A stretch of 64,000 nucleotides of DNA from Clostridiales bacterium (GTDB taxonomy: Bacteria; Bacillota; Clostridia; Oscillospirales; CAG-272). The translations under genes were made by a program, and so were the position numbers. Positions 42,305 through 51,207 of this stretch are shown here, one piece after another; position 1 is the stretch's first letter, and each line of letters opens with the position of its first letter. Location: NCBI GenBank assembly GCA_012800735.1, contig JAAZIU010000034.1, positions 1-64,000 on the forward strand, read 5' to 3'. The notes beneath the pieces were generated by a model. The model made no database searches, was not told the origin of the DNA, and saw only the letters and a program-made list of their open reading frames with translations.

Positions 42305-42362
42305 AATTCACATTTCAATACAAGGTAAAACGGTGAATAAAACGGAAGGAAAATATCCGCTT

Positions 42363-43349
42363 TCACCCCATATCACGGAATATCGGTTCTTCCTTTATTT
42401 CGTCTTCTTTTTCATCGACATAGGGATCTATCATTATCTCCTTAATTTTCGGATATGCCGCATAAGCCGCTATGAAAGCGCCGGTCGCAAGAGTGATTAT
42501 GAACGGGAGAATTATACCAATAGGTATATACATTATAAACAACGCGTAATTTGTCGCCACAAGCGCGACAATCCCGAGAAGAGCAAGCGCATTGCGTTTG
42601 AAATTGAGTATTGAAAAGATAAAGGCATTCTTATAAATATGGCGAAGTTTCAGATTAAAGGTTATCAATAAAATATATATATAGAACCGCATAAGAAAAT
42701 ATATTACCGAGACGAGGATTGAGAAATAGAACATAACATTGTTCAGAAACGGTCCTATATTATAATAGAAAAATACGACGTCATAGGCAAGCAAGCCCAT
42801 AAACAGCACATCAAGGATTCCGACTACCATTCCCTGAAAGAGATTTCGCTTAATGGCGTACCAGAAATCGTCCCACATGAATATCGGCTCTGCCTTGACT
42901 ATATTACGCAAAATATATGTTGTTCCGACGGATACATATCCCCAGGTAAACAAAGCAAGCCCGCTGAGCCCGAAAAGAATCAATGTGGCGGTCGTGTTGA
43001 CCGAAAGCTCTGTCTGAATTCCGTGTACCCCCATCAACGCGGATATCGCGGGATTACCGGGGTTTATTTTAAACACGCCAAAGACAGGTCCGAACAGCTG
43101 TGATGAAGGAGCGGTTGTATGCTTGTTAAGGTAACCGCCCATTGCAAAAAGTCCGAAAAACAGCGGAAAGTTGCCTAAAACCATATAGATGTTCACCGAG
43201 AGGAGACGACCGAGATTTTCTATATACATCTTAAAGAAAGTCGGAGCGTCACGTTTTCCCCAACCATCACCGTATGATGTCTTTTTAACTCCCTTTCCGT
43301 CTTTTGTCGGGTTGAATATTTCAAATAAGTTAAATTTCTTTTTTGCCAT
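42363..43349 (-). CDS. DUF624 family membrane protein
   Basis: About 328 residues with six or so hydrophobic helices; the ENLGRLLSVNIYMVLGNFPLFFGLFAMGG segment and GDFPLF-like spacing are typical of DUF624 (YesL-like). Such proteins usually accompany carbohydrate ABC transporters; here none are adjacent. I take the ATG at 43349 rather than the TTG at 43367, which overlaps the proC stop. The C-terminal tail is acidic (DEKEDEIKEEP). Confidence 0.78.
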   Translation of the reverse strand: MAKKKFNLFEIFNPTKDGKGVKKTSYGDGWGKRDAPTFFKMYIENLGRLLSVNIYMVLGNFPLFFGLFAMGGYLNKHTTAPSSQLFGPVFGVFKINPGNPAISALMGVHGIQTELSVNTTATLILFGLSGLALFTWGYVSVGTTYILRNIVKAEPIFMWDDFWYAIKRNLFQGMVVGILDVLFMGLLAYDVVFFYYNIGPFLNNVMFYFSILVSVIYFLMRFYIYILLITFNLKLRHIYKNAFIFSILNFKRNALALLGIVALVATNYALFIMYIPIGIILPFIITLATGAFIAAYAAYPKIKEIMIDPYVDEKEDEIKEEPIFRDMG

Positions 43350-43363
43350 AATTTTATCTATCT

Positions 43364-44176
43364 TCAATCTTCTGATAATTCATACGCTCTTTTTGTGCAG
43401 GCGTCCATTGCCCGGTCGAGTATTTCCGCGAATCTTCCGTCGTAAAGCTCATTCATCGCGGCAAGAGTGGTTCCTCCGGGAGAGCAAACCATTTTTATAA
43501 GCTCTTCCTCCGAAAGCTCTGAGTTTTTAAGCAATTCTGCCGAGCCTGTTACTGCGTCGCAGATTATTTCTTTAATAATCTTGCGGTCAAAGCCGTGTTT
43601 TTCCGCATTGTCAACCATGGCTTTAATAAAATAGAAAACATATGCGGGAGAAGAGGCTGTATAAGCGATAATATCGTTCATTCTTCCCTCTTCAAGCTCG
43701 AAAGCATTGCCAAGCGCGCCAAAAATGCGTTTTATGCCCTCATAAGCTTCATCACCGACATATTCATTCCTTGTCAGAGCAATCACCCCTCTGCCGATAA
43801 GCATCGGAGTATTTGGCATTGTTCTTATAACACCCAAATCGTTTTTACCGATCGCCACGCAGATGCTTTGCATAGTTTTGCCGGTTACGACGGAAACCAA
43901 AACTTTTCCGTCCAAAACAACTCCATTCTCTTTTATATCCTCAAGAGGGATTGAAAATGTCTGTGGTTTTACCGCCAAAATAATAATATCGGCAAAATCC
44001 GCAGCTTCATGCGCGTTTGATGCTTTTCTGTATTCTTTTGCAAATCTTTCGTATTTTGATTTATCGGTATCGAAAAGACAGACATTTTCATAAGGTATGG
44101 AAAGCGTTTCCATACCTTTTATTATCGCTCCTGCCATATTACCGACTCCGATAAATGCAAATTTTTTATTAATCAT
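43364..44176 (-). CDS. proC: Pyrroline-5-carboxylate reductase
   Basis: A 270-residue P5C reductase, last step of proline synthesis. KFAFIGVGNMAGAIIKGM is the NAD(P) loop; IRTMPNTPMLIGRGV and the end motif CSPGGTTLAAMNELYDG are diagnostic. The start ATG at 44176 follows AGAGG; the track's TTG at 44182 is rejected. proB lies 16 kb away and no proA is seen, so the pathway genes are dispersed. Confidence 0.96.
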   Translation of the reverse strand: MINKKFAFIGVGNMAGAIIKGMETLSIPYENVCLFDTDKSKYERFAKEYRKASNAHEAADFADIIILAVKPQTFSIPLEDIKENGVVLDGKVLVSVVTGKTMQSICVAIGKNDLGVIRTMPNTPMLIGRGVIALTRNEYVGDEAYEGIKRIFGALGNAFELEEGRMNDIIAYTASSPAYVFYFIKAMVDNAEKHGFDRKIIKEIICDAVTGSAELLKNSELSEEELIKMVCSPGGTTLAAMNELYDGRFAEILDRAMDACTKRAYELSED

Positions 44177-44212
44177 CAGCAAGCCTCTATATGCTAATTA
44201 TCCGTTACCTAT

Positions 44213-44241
44213 ATTATATAACATTATCTTTCTCTGCGCAA
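44213..44241 (-). promoter_or_regulatory. Promoter of proC
   Basis: Minus strand: TTGCGC, 17-base spacer, TATAAT. It diverges from the hflK promoter. Confidence 0.6.
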
Positions 44242-44278
44242 GACAAAACAAGATTTTTTACAAATGAACTGTCAGGTG

Positions 44279-44307
44279 TTGATTTATTCAATTAAAAGCT
44301 GTATAAT
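44279..44307 (+). promoter_or_regulatory. Promoter of hflK-hflC
   Basis: TTGATT, 17-base spacer, TATAAT, about 57 bases upstream of the start codon. Confidence 0.75.
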
Positions 44308-44363
44308 ATATATCAAAGCAAGTAAAAAAACATGCTGTAATTGGCACGGAGGTGCATATTCAT

Positions 44364-45374
44364 ATGAACAGCGGACAATTTTCCGACAACAGATATTATA
44401 AAATCAAGCGGGACAAGAAGAAAATCATCAAATTCAGCTTATTGATTTTAGCTGCCGTAGTCCTGATTATTATGCTGTCAACCTGCTTCTACACGGTAAA
44501 TGACAAGCAGCGCGGCGTTATTACAACTTTCGGTAAAGTAACCGGAATAGCCGACGCGGGAATACACTTCAAGATTCCTTTCGGCATTCAGCAGGTTCAC
44601 AAGGTCGATGTAAATATCTATCAAAAGATTGAAATCGGTTATCGCTCAAAAGACAGCGGCGTCGGGAGTTATGATGTCATCGAAAACGAGAGTAAGATGA
44701 TTACCGGAGACTACAATATTATCAACGTTGATTTCTTCGTTGAATACAGGATTGCCGATCCGGTTAAGTATCTTTACAACTCATATTCGCCGGAGCTGAT
44801 TCTTAAAAACCTGACACAAAGTCAGATAAGAAATATAGTCGGTTCCGCCGATGTTGACGAGGCTCTGACGACCGGAAAAGCCGAGATGCAGACGCATATC
44901 TTCGACCTTGTAACCACTGAGCTTGAAAAATACGATATCGGCTTAACGCTTACCGACATCAAGATTCAGGACAGTGAACCGCCGACACAGGAAGTCATCG
45001 AAGCCTTCAAAAACGTCGAAACAGCAAAACAGGGAGCCGAAACTGCGATTAACCAGGCAAAAGCTTATCAGAACGCTCAGCTGCCGCTGGCGCAGGCGGA
45101 AGCTGACAAGCTTATTCAAAACGCCGAATTTTTGAAGCAAAGCCGTATAAACGAAGCGACTGAAAAAATCGCTATGTTCAACGCAATGTATAATGAATAT
45201 CGTCTGAATCCCGAAATAACCCGAATCCGGATGTATTACGAGGCTATTGAGGCGATGCTGCCCGATGTCAAGGTCTATATCGATGTATCCGACTCGTCCC
45301 ACACACAAAAGTTGCTTCCGCTTGAAAGTCTTGTAAGCACAGGCGGAACTCCTGCAACTGAAGGAGGTAATTGA
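44364..45374 (+). CDS. hflK: SPFH/band-7 protein HflK
   Basis: About 336 residues with one N-terminal transmembrane helix (FSLLILAAVVLIIMLSTCFYTV), then the band-7 domain (VNDKQRGVITTFGKVTGIADAGIHFKIPFGIQ) and a long Ala/Gln/Glu coiled coil (AKQGAETAINQAKAYQNAQLPLAQAEADKL). HflK and HflC form a membrane cage around the FtsH protease. GGAGGTG overlaps the track's GTG start, so the ATG at 44364 is chosen. Confidence 0.9.
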   Translation: MNSGQFSDNRYYKIKRDKKKIIKFSLLILAAVVLIIMLSTCFYTVNDKQRGVITTFGKVTGIADAGIHFKIPFGIQQVHKVDVNIYQKIEIGYRSKDSGVGSYDVIENESKMITGDYNIINVDFFVEYRIADPVKYLYNSYSPELILKNLTQSQIRNIVGSADVDEALTTGKAEMQTHIFDLVTTELEKYDIGLTLTDIKIQDSEPPTQEVIEAFKNVETAKQGAETAINQAKAYQNAQLPLAQAEADKLIQNAEFLKQSRINEATEKIAMFNAMYNEYRLNPEITRIRMYYEAIEAMLPDVKVYIDVSDSSHTQKLLPLESLVSTGGTPATEGGN

Positions 45375-45375
45375 G

Positions 45376-46272
45376 ATGGGAGCCTTATTAAATAAAAAGA
45401 CTATTATACTTATTGTCGTGGCTGTAATTGTCGTAATCGCGCTGGCAGTGCTGTTTTCCAGCCTTTATGTCGTAGCTGAAAACGAATACGCCTGCGTAGT
45501 CAGATTCTCTAAAATTATTGATACATCGGCAGAAGCCGGACTTCACTTAAAAGCTCCGTTCGTCGACGAAATAAAAAAGTTTCCCAAGACAATAATGTTT
45601 TACGACATTCCGCCGTCTGAAGCGCTTACCGCTGATCAGAAAAACATGACAGTGGATATGTATGTGCTGTGGGCGATAGAAGATCCTCTTACCTTTTACA
45701 AAACTATCGGCTCGCTCGATGAAGCTGAAATGAGACTTAACGCAATAACTTATAACTCTCTTAAGAATCTGATGGGAACTCTTTATCAGAATGATATAAT
45801 CAATATGGACGACGGAGCTGAGAGGAACTATATATATCAGACTATCTCCGACAACGTTACAAAGGTCAGCAAGACTTATGGCATCAATGTAATAGATGTC
45901 AAAATCAAACGCTTTGATCTTCCGGAAGATAACGAACAGGCGGTCTATTCCCGAATGATCTCAGACCGGAACCAGATAGCAGAAAAATACCGCGCCGACG
46001 GCGATTATGAGGCTTCCCTTATAATCAACGACACCGACAGACAGGTAAATATAACAATTTCCAACGCCGAAGCGGAAGCGGCAAAAATTGAGGCGGCGGG
46101 AGAGGCTGAATACATGCGAATGCTCGCAGAAGCTTATGACACCGACGACAAAAAAGACTTCTATGAATTCCAGCTTGCGCTTGAGGCTCTGAAAGCTTCT
46201 CTTAAAGGCAGCGAGAAGACTGTAATCCTTGATTCCGACAGCGCTCTCGGAAAGGCTCTGCTTGAACCGTAA
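45376..46272 (+). CDS. hflC: SPFH/band-7 protein HflC
   Basis: A 298-residue partner of HflK. It has an N-terminal membrane helix, YVVAENEYACVVRFSKIIDTSAEAGLHLKAPFVDEI, and the typical ILDSDSALGKALL end. It starts one base after the hflK stop behind GAAGGAGG. With HflK it modulates FtsH-dependent membrane protein quality control. Confidence 0.92.
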   Translation: MGALLNKKTIILIVVAVIVVIALAVLFSSLYVVAENEYACVVRFSKIIDTSAEAGLHLKAPFVDEIKKFPKTIMFYDIPPSEALTADQKNMTVDMYVLWAIEDPLTFYKTIGSLDEAEMRLNAITYNSLKNLMGTLYQNDIINMDDGAERNYIYQTISDNVTKVSKTYGINVIDVKIKRFDLPEDNEQAVYSRMISDRNQIAEKYRADGDYEASLIINDTDRQVNITISNAEAEAAKIEAAGEAEYMRMLAEAYDTDDKKDFYEFQLALEALKASLKGSEKTVILDSDSALGKALLEP

Positions 46273-46283
46273 TCACACCTGAG

Positions 46284-46928
46284 ATGGATTTTATTAAGCA
46301 TATAATCGGCTTTGACAAAGCCGGACAAGAAGCTAAAAATTCAACGCCGTCAAATATCAAAGCGGTTTTTCGAAACATTCCGTCTCTTCAGACAAAACGG
46401 CTTCTGCTTAGAAAGATCGTCCCCCGCGACTGTGAAGATATGTATGAATACTCATGTCAGGAGCTGGTTACTAGATATCTTCTCTGGTATCCTCATCCTT
46501 CGCCCGAGTTTACCGAAAGTTATATTGAAAGGCTTCAGGATGATTACCGGGGAGGGAGCTTTTTCGACTGGGGTGTTGTGCTGCCAGACTTTAAAGGTCG
46601 TGAAAAAATGATAGGTACCTGCGGATTTACCGAACTTGATCCTGCAAATAACCGCGGAGAGATAGGCTATGTTTTAAATCCGCGGTTCTGGGGGCAAGGA
46701 TATGCAGTCGAGGCTGCCAAGCGGGTGATTCGCTTCGGATTTGAGCAGTTATCGCTAAACCGCATAGACGCCCGATATATGATTGAGAACGAACACAGCG
46801 CATATGTTATGGAGAGCTGCTCGATGAAATTCGAAGGGATTCGTCGTCAGGCTATGTATGTCAAAGGCAGATACCGGGATATCGGAGAATACTCGATATT
46901 AAGAAGTGATTATTTACGCGACAAATAA
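46284..46928 (+). CDS. RimJ/RimL-type N-acetyltransferase
   Basis: A 214-residue GNAT protein: LQTKRLLLRKIVPRDCEDMYEYSCQELVTRYL opens the fold; EIGYVLNPRFWGQGYAVEAAKRVIRFGF binds acetyl-CoA; ENEHSAYVMESCSMKFEGIRRQ ends it. The first 30 residues (IIGFDKAGQEAKNS) are extra. It is 11 bases after hflC, with a weak ribosome site. Ribosomal protein or other amine acetylation is likely; target unknown. Confidence 0.88.
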   Translation: MDFIKHIIGFDKAGQEAKNSTPSNIKAVFRNIPSLQTKRLLLRKIVPRDCEDMYEYSCQELVTRYLLWYPHPSPEFTESYIERLQDDYRGGSFFDWGVVLPDFKGREKMIGTCGFTELDPANNRGEIGYVLNPRFWGQGYAVEAAKRVIRFGFEQLSLNRIDARYMIENEHSAYVMESCSMKFEGIRRQAMYVKGRYRDIGEYSILRSDYLRDK

Positions 46929-46997
46929 GTTTATATAGCGGATGAACTTTTTCTGCGATAAATCATAAAACGTCTTTCCGTAATGAAGAGGATAAAT

Positions 46998-48071
46998 ATG
47001 TCTTTCCGAAATTTGATTGACTTCAGCGATATTCCCGCAAAGGAATGGGAGGAAATGTGCACTCTCGCCGCCGATATGAAAATACATCCACACCGGTATG
47101 TAAGCGCGTGCGCCGGGAAGGTTTTAGCGACTTTATTTTATGAGCCTTCTACCAGAACTCAGTTAAGCTTTCAAACCGCGATGTTTCGGCTCGGAGGCTC
47201 GGTAATCGGTTTTTCCGACCCTAATTCAAGTTCGGTTTCAAAGGGAGAAACGCTGAGGGATACTATTAAAATAGTTTCCACCTACGCCGATGTCGTTGCT
47301 ATGAGAAATCCCGTCGAAGGAGCAGCTTTCGCCGCATCCCTTTATTGCCGCGTACCGCTGATTAACGCGGGTGACGGCGGGCATCTTCACCCTACACAGA
47401 CAATGACCGACATGTATACCATACGAGAGGAAAAAGGGGGATGCGACGGGCTTTCCATCGGTATGTGCGGTGATCTTCTTAACGGAAGGACCGTTCATTC
47501 CCTTTCAAAGGCGCTTTCTCCGCACTTCGGAAACACTTATTATCTGATATCCACCGATAAGCTTAAAATGCCGGGATATGCAACAGAAATGCTTTCGGCA
47601 AACGGCGGTAAGATCATTGAATGCCGTTCACTTGACGAATGCATCGCTTTGTTAGACGTGCTTTATATGACGCGAATACAACGGGAACGGTTCTCAAGTG
47701 AGTCTGACTACCGGTCGCAAGCGGGCATATTTGTCCTCGACAATGAAAAACTTAAAAAAGCCAAGGATGATCTTATTATTCTTCATCCCCTGCCTAAAGT
47801 GGATGAGATTTCATACGAAGTTGACGATGATCCCCGTTCCAAATACTTTGAGCAGGCAGAAAATGCGTTATATCTCCGGATGGCGCTTATATTGACGCTT
47901 ACCGAAAAGTTTCCGGATCGGCTGCCGGTAAAAGGTGAAAAATATATATTTTCCGGCGAAAGATATTGTAAAAATCCTGTCTGTATCTCGAATCACGAAA
48001 AATATCTGCCAAAAATCGTCAAACAAAAGAATGAAAGAAAATACTGCGGTTACTGCGATCGCGATGTATAA
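46998..48071 (+). CDS. pyrB: Aspartate carbamoyltransferase with C-terminal PyrI-like zinc motif
   Basis: About 357 residues. The catalytic body is PyrB: FYEPSTRTQLSFQTAMFRLGG (carbamoyl-phosphate loop), SSVSKGETLRDT, HPTQTMTDMYTI, TRIQRERF and HPLPKVDEISYEVDDDPRSKYFEQA. It makes carbamoyl-aspartate for pyrimidines. After the normal end it adds ~50 residues with CKNPVC and CGYC, a C-x4-C...C-x2-C pair as in the zinc domain of the regulatory chain PyrI, but the allosteric domain is missing. I start at 46998, where AGAGGAT is well placed, not at 46983. No other pyr genes are adjacent. Confidence 0.92.
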   Translation: MSFRNLIDFSDIPAKEWEEMCTLAADMKIHPHRYVSACAGKVLATLFYEPSTRTQLSFQTAMFRLGGSVIGFSDPNSSSVSKGETLRDTIKIVSTYADVVAMRNPVEGAAFAASLYCRVPLINAGDGGHLHPTQTMTDMYTIREEKGGCDGLSIGMCGDLLNGRTVHSLSKALSPHFGNTYYLISTDKLKMPGYATEMLSANGGKIIECRSLDECIALLDVLYMTRIQRERFSSESDYRSQAGIFVLDNEKLKKAKDDLIILHPLPKVDEISYEVDDDPRSKYFEQAENALYLRMALILTLTEKFPDRLPVKGEKYIFSGERYCKNPVCISNHEKYLPKIVKQKNERKYCGYCDRDV

Positions 48072-48078
48072 ATTGAAA

Positions 48079-48108
48079 ACCGGCGCCTTTTTTGGGGCGC
48101 CGGTCTTT
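48079..48108 (+). terminator. Terminator of pyrB
   Basis: A nine-base stem ACCGGCGCC / GGCGCCGGT with an eight-base loop, then CTTTAT. It separates convergent genes. Confidence 0.75.
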
Positions 48109-48114
48109 ATATTA

Positions 48115-49668
48115 TTAAAGCTCAGAGGCGGCTTTAAGGATTTCTCGGTTTAAAGCCGTATATTTATTGATGTCATATTCGACATTATTGAATTTACGGA
48201 AGCCGGCTTCGCAGAGCTTGTCAGCTTTTTCGCGGTCATTTTCACCTATCAGTTTTAGAAGTTCAAACTCTTCCTGTCCGCGGCGCTGAGCTTCAAGTCT
48301 TGCCGACATCCAGGGTTCACCGTCGCCGGGATATATGATATGAGTATCACCCGGAGGCAGAAGGCCGACAGAGTCGGTGTTCCTATGTGTGGGTATGTTT
48401 GAAACAAAAGGATTCTGTTTCGGTTGATAATGCATTGCCGCCCAGTGCAGGTATCCGGTCAGCTTATATTTGTAATTGCCCCAGAAGAGGTACTGGCTGG
48501 AAAGCAGCGGATAGTCCATGAATCGATTTGTATATCCGTCGTGACGCGGACCGCAGCAGACATAATGCCAGAGTTCAATTCCCTGATCTCTGATATAGGA
48601 GAACTCATCAATGTGTGCTTCAAACTCGGAGTTCAGCGGTATACAGACATCGACGCCGCCCGGGACATTCTGTCCCCAACTCATCGCGTCGGCGAGACGG
48701 ATATCGGGAGCTATTTTCTTAATCATGCCGCAGAGAGCGCGGTATTCGGTACTATTAGGCGCATTAGGCTCGTCTGCGACTCCCAGAACGAAACGGTCGT
48801 TCCAGCCGTGCGCGGAGAGCATCTTCTGAAGCTTCGGAAGATATTGGGTAAGATATTTATAAGCTTCAAAGCTCATTGCAGGTATCTTGCCGTTTATAAG
48901 TATCGTCGATTCATGCCAGCTCTTTCTCCAGCCAACCGACGGGCCAAAGAAGCGTGTAAAACCATTCTTCTCGTATTTCTCCATCACAGCTTCAAGCGCC
49001 GACAGGTCGAAATCGTAGCTGCCGTCATCTTTATCTGTGACTTTTACTCCGCCGACATACATCGTGTTTTGCCGCGCACGGCGAAGCATCGCCATAGATT
49101 TTTGATCCATATCGGCAAATTCGGCGGGGGTAGGATTGATTCCCTTATAATTATAATAAGTACCGATTGAATAGCCGTTGATAAGACTTATGGTGGTATC
49201 CGGGACTATGGCTTTAAACACTTCGATGCTTACAGGAATTTCGACGGTCTCTCCGTCAGCTTTGATCTTAACAGAGCCTTTAATAAATCCGACTTCAGCA
49301 TCTTTATCGACTTTAACGGAAAGATAGAGTCCGCCGAAACCGTCGGTGAGTATCAAAAAGCCGTTGAAGGGACGGTAGCAGTCATAGAGATAGTAAGGGG
49401 CTTCTCTCTCGGGATAATTCTCTCTGTAGTTTTCCTTTTTGATATTAAAAGTACTCTCTACAAATATCGGCATAAGGGTGTAGAATTCGCCGCCCTCAAA
49501 GCCGGTTGCCGAGACTTAGATTTCCGGCGAACGCAGACCGTCAAGGAGGATATGGCAGCCGGCGTAACTGCCCCGGGCGCTGCAAAGATTGATTTCACGG
49601 GAAGAGGACTTATACTCCTTGATGTCAGGGTAGGTGAATTCTGCCGCTGAAACAACTTGATAATTCAT
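48115..49668 (-). pseudogene. DUF4091 glycoside-hydrolase-like gene interrupted by one in-frame TAA
   Basis: The track ORF begins at 49473, but an ATG at 49668 with AAAGGA upstream opens the same frame and gives MNYQVVSAAEFTYPDIKEY and onward. One TAA at 49518-49516 (codon 51) interrupts it; beyond, VSATGFEGGEFYTLMPIFVE reads straight into the ORF. The downstream part has a beta-sandwich followed by a barrel with FVLGVADEPN and DAMSWGQNV, typical of DUF4091 proteins that accompany glycan-degrading genes. The internal ATG at 49473 lacks a ribosome site. So the gene is either newly broken, carries a sequencing error, or is read through. It has no signal peptide. Confidence 0.8.
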
Positions 49669-49697
49669 GACTATTCCTTTCTTGGTTAGTTTATGGT

Positions 49698-51194
49698 TTA
49701 TTGTTGAGTTTTAAGGACCTGATTGAAGTAACCGTCGAGCCAGCTAAGACGCGCTTTCATCCATTCGATAAGGTATGCGGCGTGATCCTGCTGTTTTGAA
49801 AGCGCCATGATATGTTCGGGTTCCTGATTTATCCTCTGCCCGAAAATCTGCCAGAGCTGGAAATTTTTAGCAAGATCATATCGACAGTTTGTGGAAAGTT
49901 CTGTTATATACTCTATTTCATCCTCTATAATAGGTTTGACTTCAAAAAATCGCTTTGCAGCCATCAGTTTGAACCAGTCGTTTGAGAAAAGCATTATAAA
50001 CCATCGGTTTCCCTGATCGAAACCTCTGTTTTCTCCGACATAAATACCCTCGTAACTGCCGTTATCAAGCCTGTGGTCATTGCCGAATGCTAAATCGAAA
50101 TCCCATGGCGGACCGAAATACAGCTTACCGTTCCGATAATACATGAAGAAAGAAGACCAGCCTACATCAATGTTCTTTGCGTATTCGTGCAAAAGATACA
50201 TGTCGATGCAGGAATCAATGTCGATAAGTTTTTCTATCTCGCTTTTTTCCCCGCTTTTAATAGCGTTGGTACAGCTGCGGATATAGTCGTGTATTTCGGT
50301 AACTCTATCAATCGAACCGCCTCCGTAGGTGACTGAATAAGGACGATTTCCGGATGAAAACCAGTCTAAATCCTGAACGCCGTCGGCATACATATCAAGC
50401 TCAACCATCCAGCCGTCATCGCCGACATCGACACGGTATTTATCGACCTGGCTTTGTTCGCAAAGATGATATACGCCTTGATATCTGCCGTTGAAATATA
50501 AATTCACCAGCGCCGATCCGGATGAACATTCGATACCGGGTAGTCTTCTGCCTAAATCGAAGGCTGCTATGTTACGTACGAGAGATTGGTCGCAGTGATT
50601 GGCAAGCAGTACCCAGTCTTTTGCCGGTCCTTCACCGATTCCTAACAGATTGCGTCTTCTTGACAGCTTTATTCGATACGATTTCTTTTCCATATTCCAG
50701 GTGGCGTTGCCTCTTCCTCTTATCTTTATTGCGAGAGGTGATAAATCATATTCGCCTCCGTCTGAATGGGCGACAGAAAGAGATGCGCCGACATATTCGC
50801 GCTTATCTTCGATATTTCTTCCGTCGTCGGTTACTATGTCAATTACCGGACAATTTTTAACATTGTAATCAAAAATCGCGGTAATAGTCGTGTCTGAGGT
50901 TATTGTATCGTTTTCTCGTTTGAAATCGGTTGAACCGTCGCTCCAGCCTTTAAAGATATAACCGTCCTTTTCAACGGCGGTTACTCGGGAAGATAACTCG
51001 GCGCCGGTTAAAATCTGCTCGGTTTCTCCGTTTATCCTGCCGGCGAAGCGATTATTTACAACATATGTTAGTTTATGCGGAATTGTCAGATCTACTGTTT
51101 CCTCCGGCTCTTTTGTCACCTCTCCGCAGGATACAAGACAAACAAGAAGCAGCGCGGCAAAAACAGCTGTTGCTATATTAATACAGATTTTCAC
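49698..51194 (-). CDS. CotH-family lipoprotein with InlB-type repeat
   Basis: A 498-residue lipoprotein (lipobox LVCLVSC). Residues ~40-110 form an InlB B-repeat-like module (LTYVVNNRFAGRINGE ... YIFKGWSDGSTDF). Then the CotH kinase-like domain: IKIRGRGNATWNMEKKSYRIKL, DWVLLANHCDQSLVRN, MVELD and YFGPPWDFDLAFGN. In spore formers CotH phosphorylates coat proteins; outside spores, members are linked to cellulosomes and surface proteins. The surface anchor and repeat favour an extracellular glycan-related role here. Confidence 0.88.
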   Translation of the reverse strand: MKICINIATAVFAALLLVCLVSCGEVTKEPEETVDLTIPHKLTYVVNNRFAGRINGETEQILTGAELSSRVTAVEKDGYIFKGWSDGSTDFKRENDTITSDTTITAIFDYNVKNCPVIDIVTDDGRNIEDKREYVGASLSVAHSDGGEYDLSPLAIKIRGRGNATWNMEKKSYRIKLSRRRNLLGIGEGPAKDWVLLANHCDQSLVRNIAAFDLGRRLPGIECSSGSALVNLYFNGRYQGVYHLCEQSQVDKYRVDVGDDGWMVELDMYADGVQDLDWFSSGNRPYSVTYGGGSIDRVTEIHDYIRSCTNAIKSGEKSEIEKLIDIDSCIDMYLLHEYAKNIDVGWSSFFMYYRNGKLYFGPPWDFDLAFGNDHRLDNGSYEGIYVGENRGFDQGNRWFIMLFSNDWFKLMAAKRFFEVKPIIEDEIEYITELSTNCRYDLAKNFQLWQIFGQRINQEPEHIMALSKQQDHAAYLIEWMKARLSWLDGYFNQVLKTQQ

Positions 51195-51207
51195 TTTGAT
51201 GTCTCTC

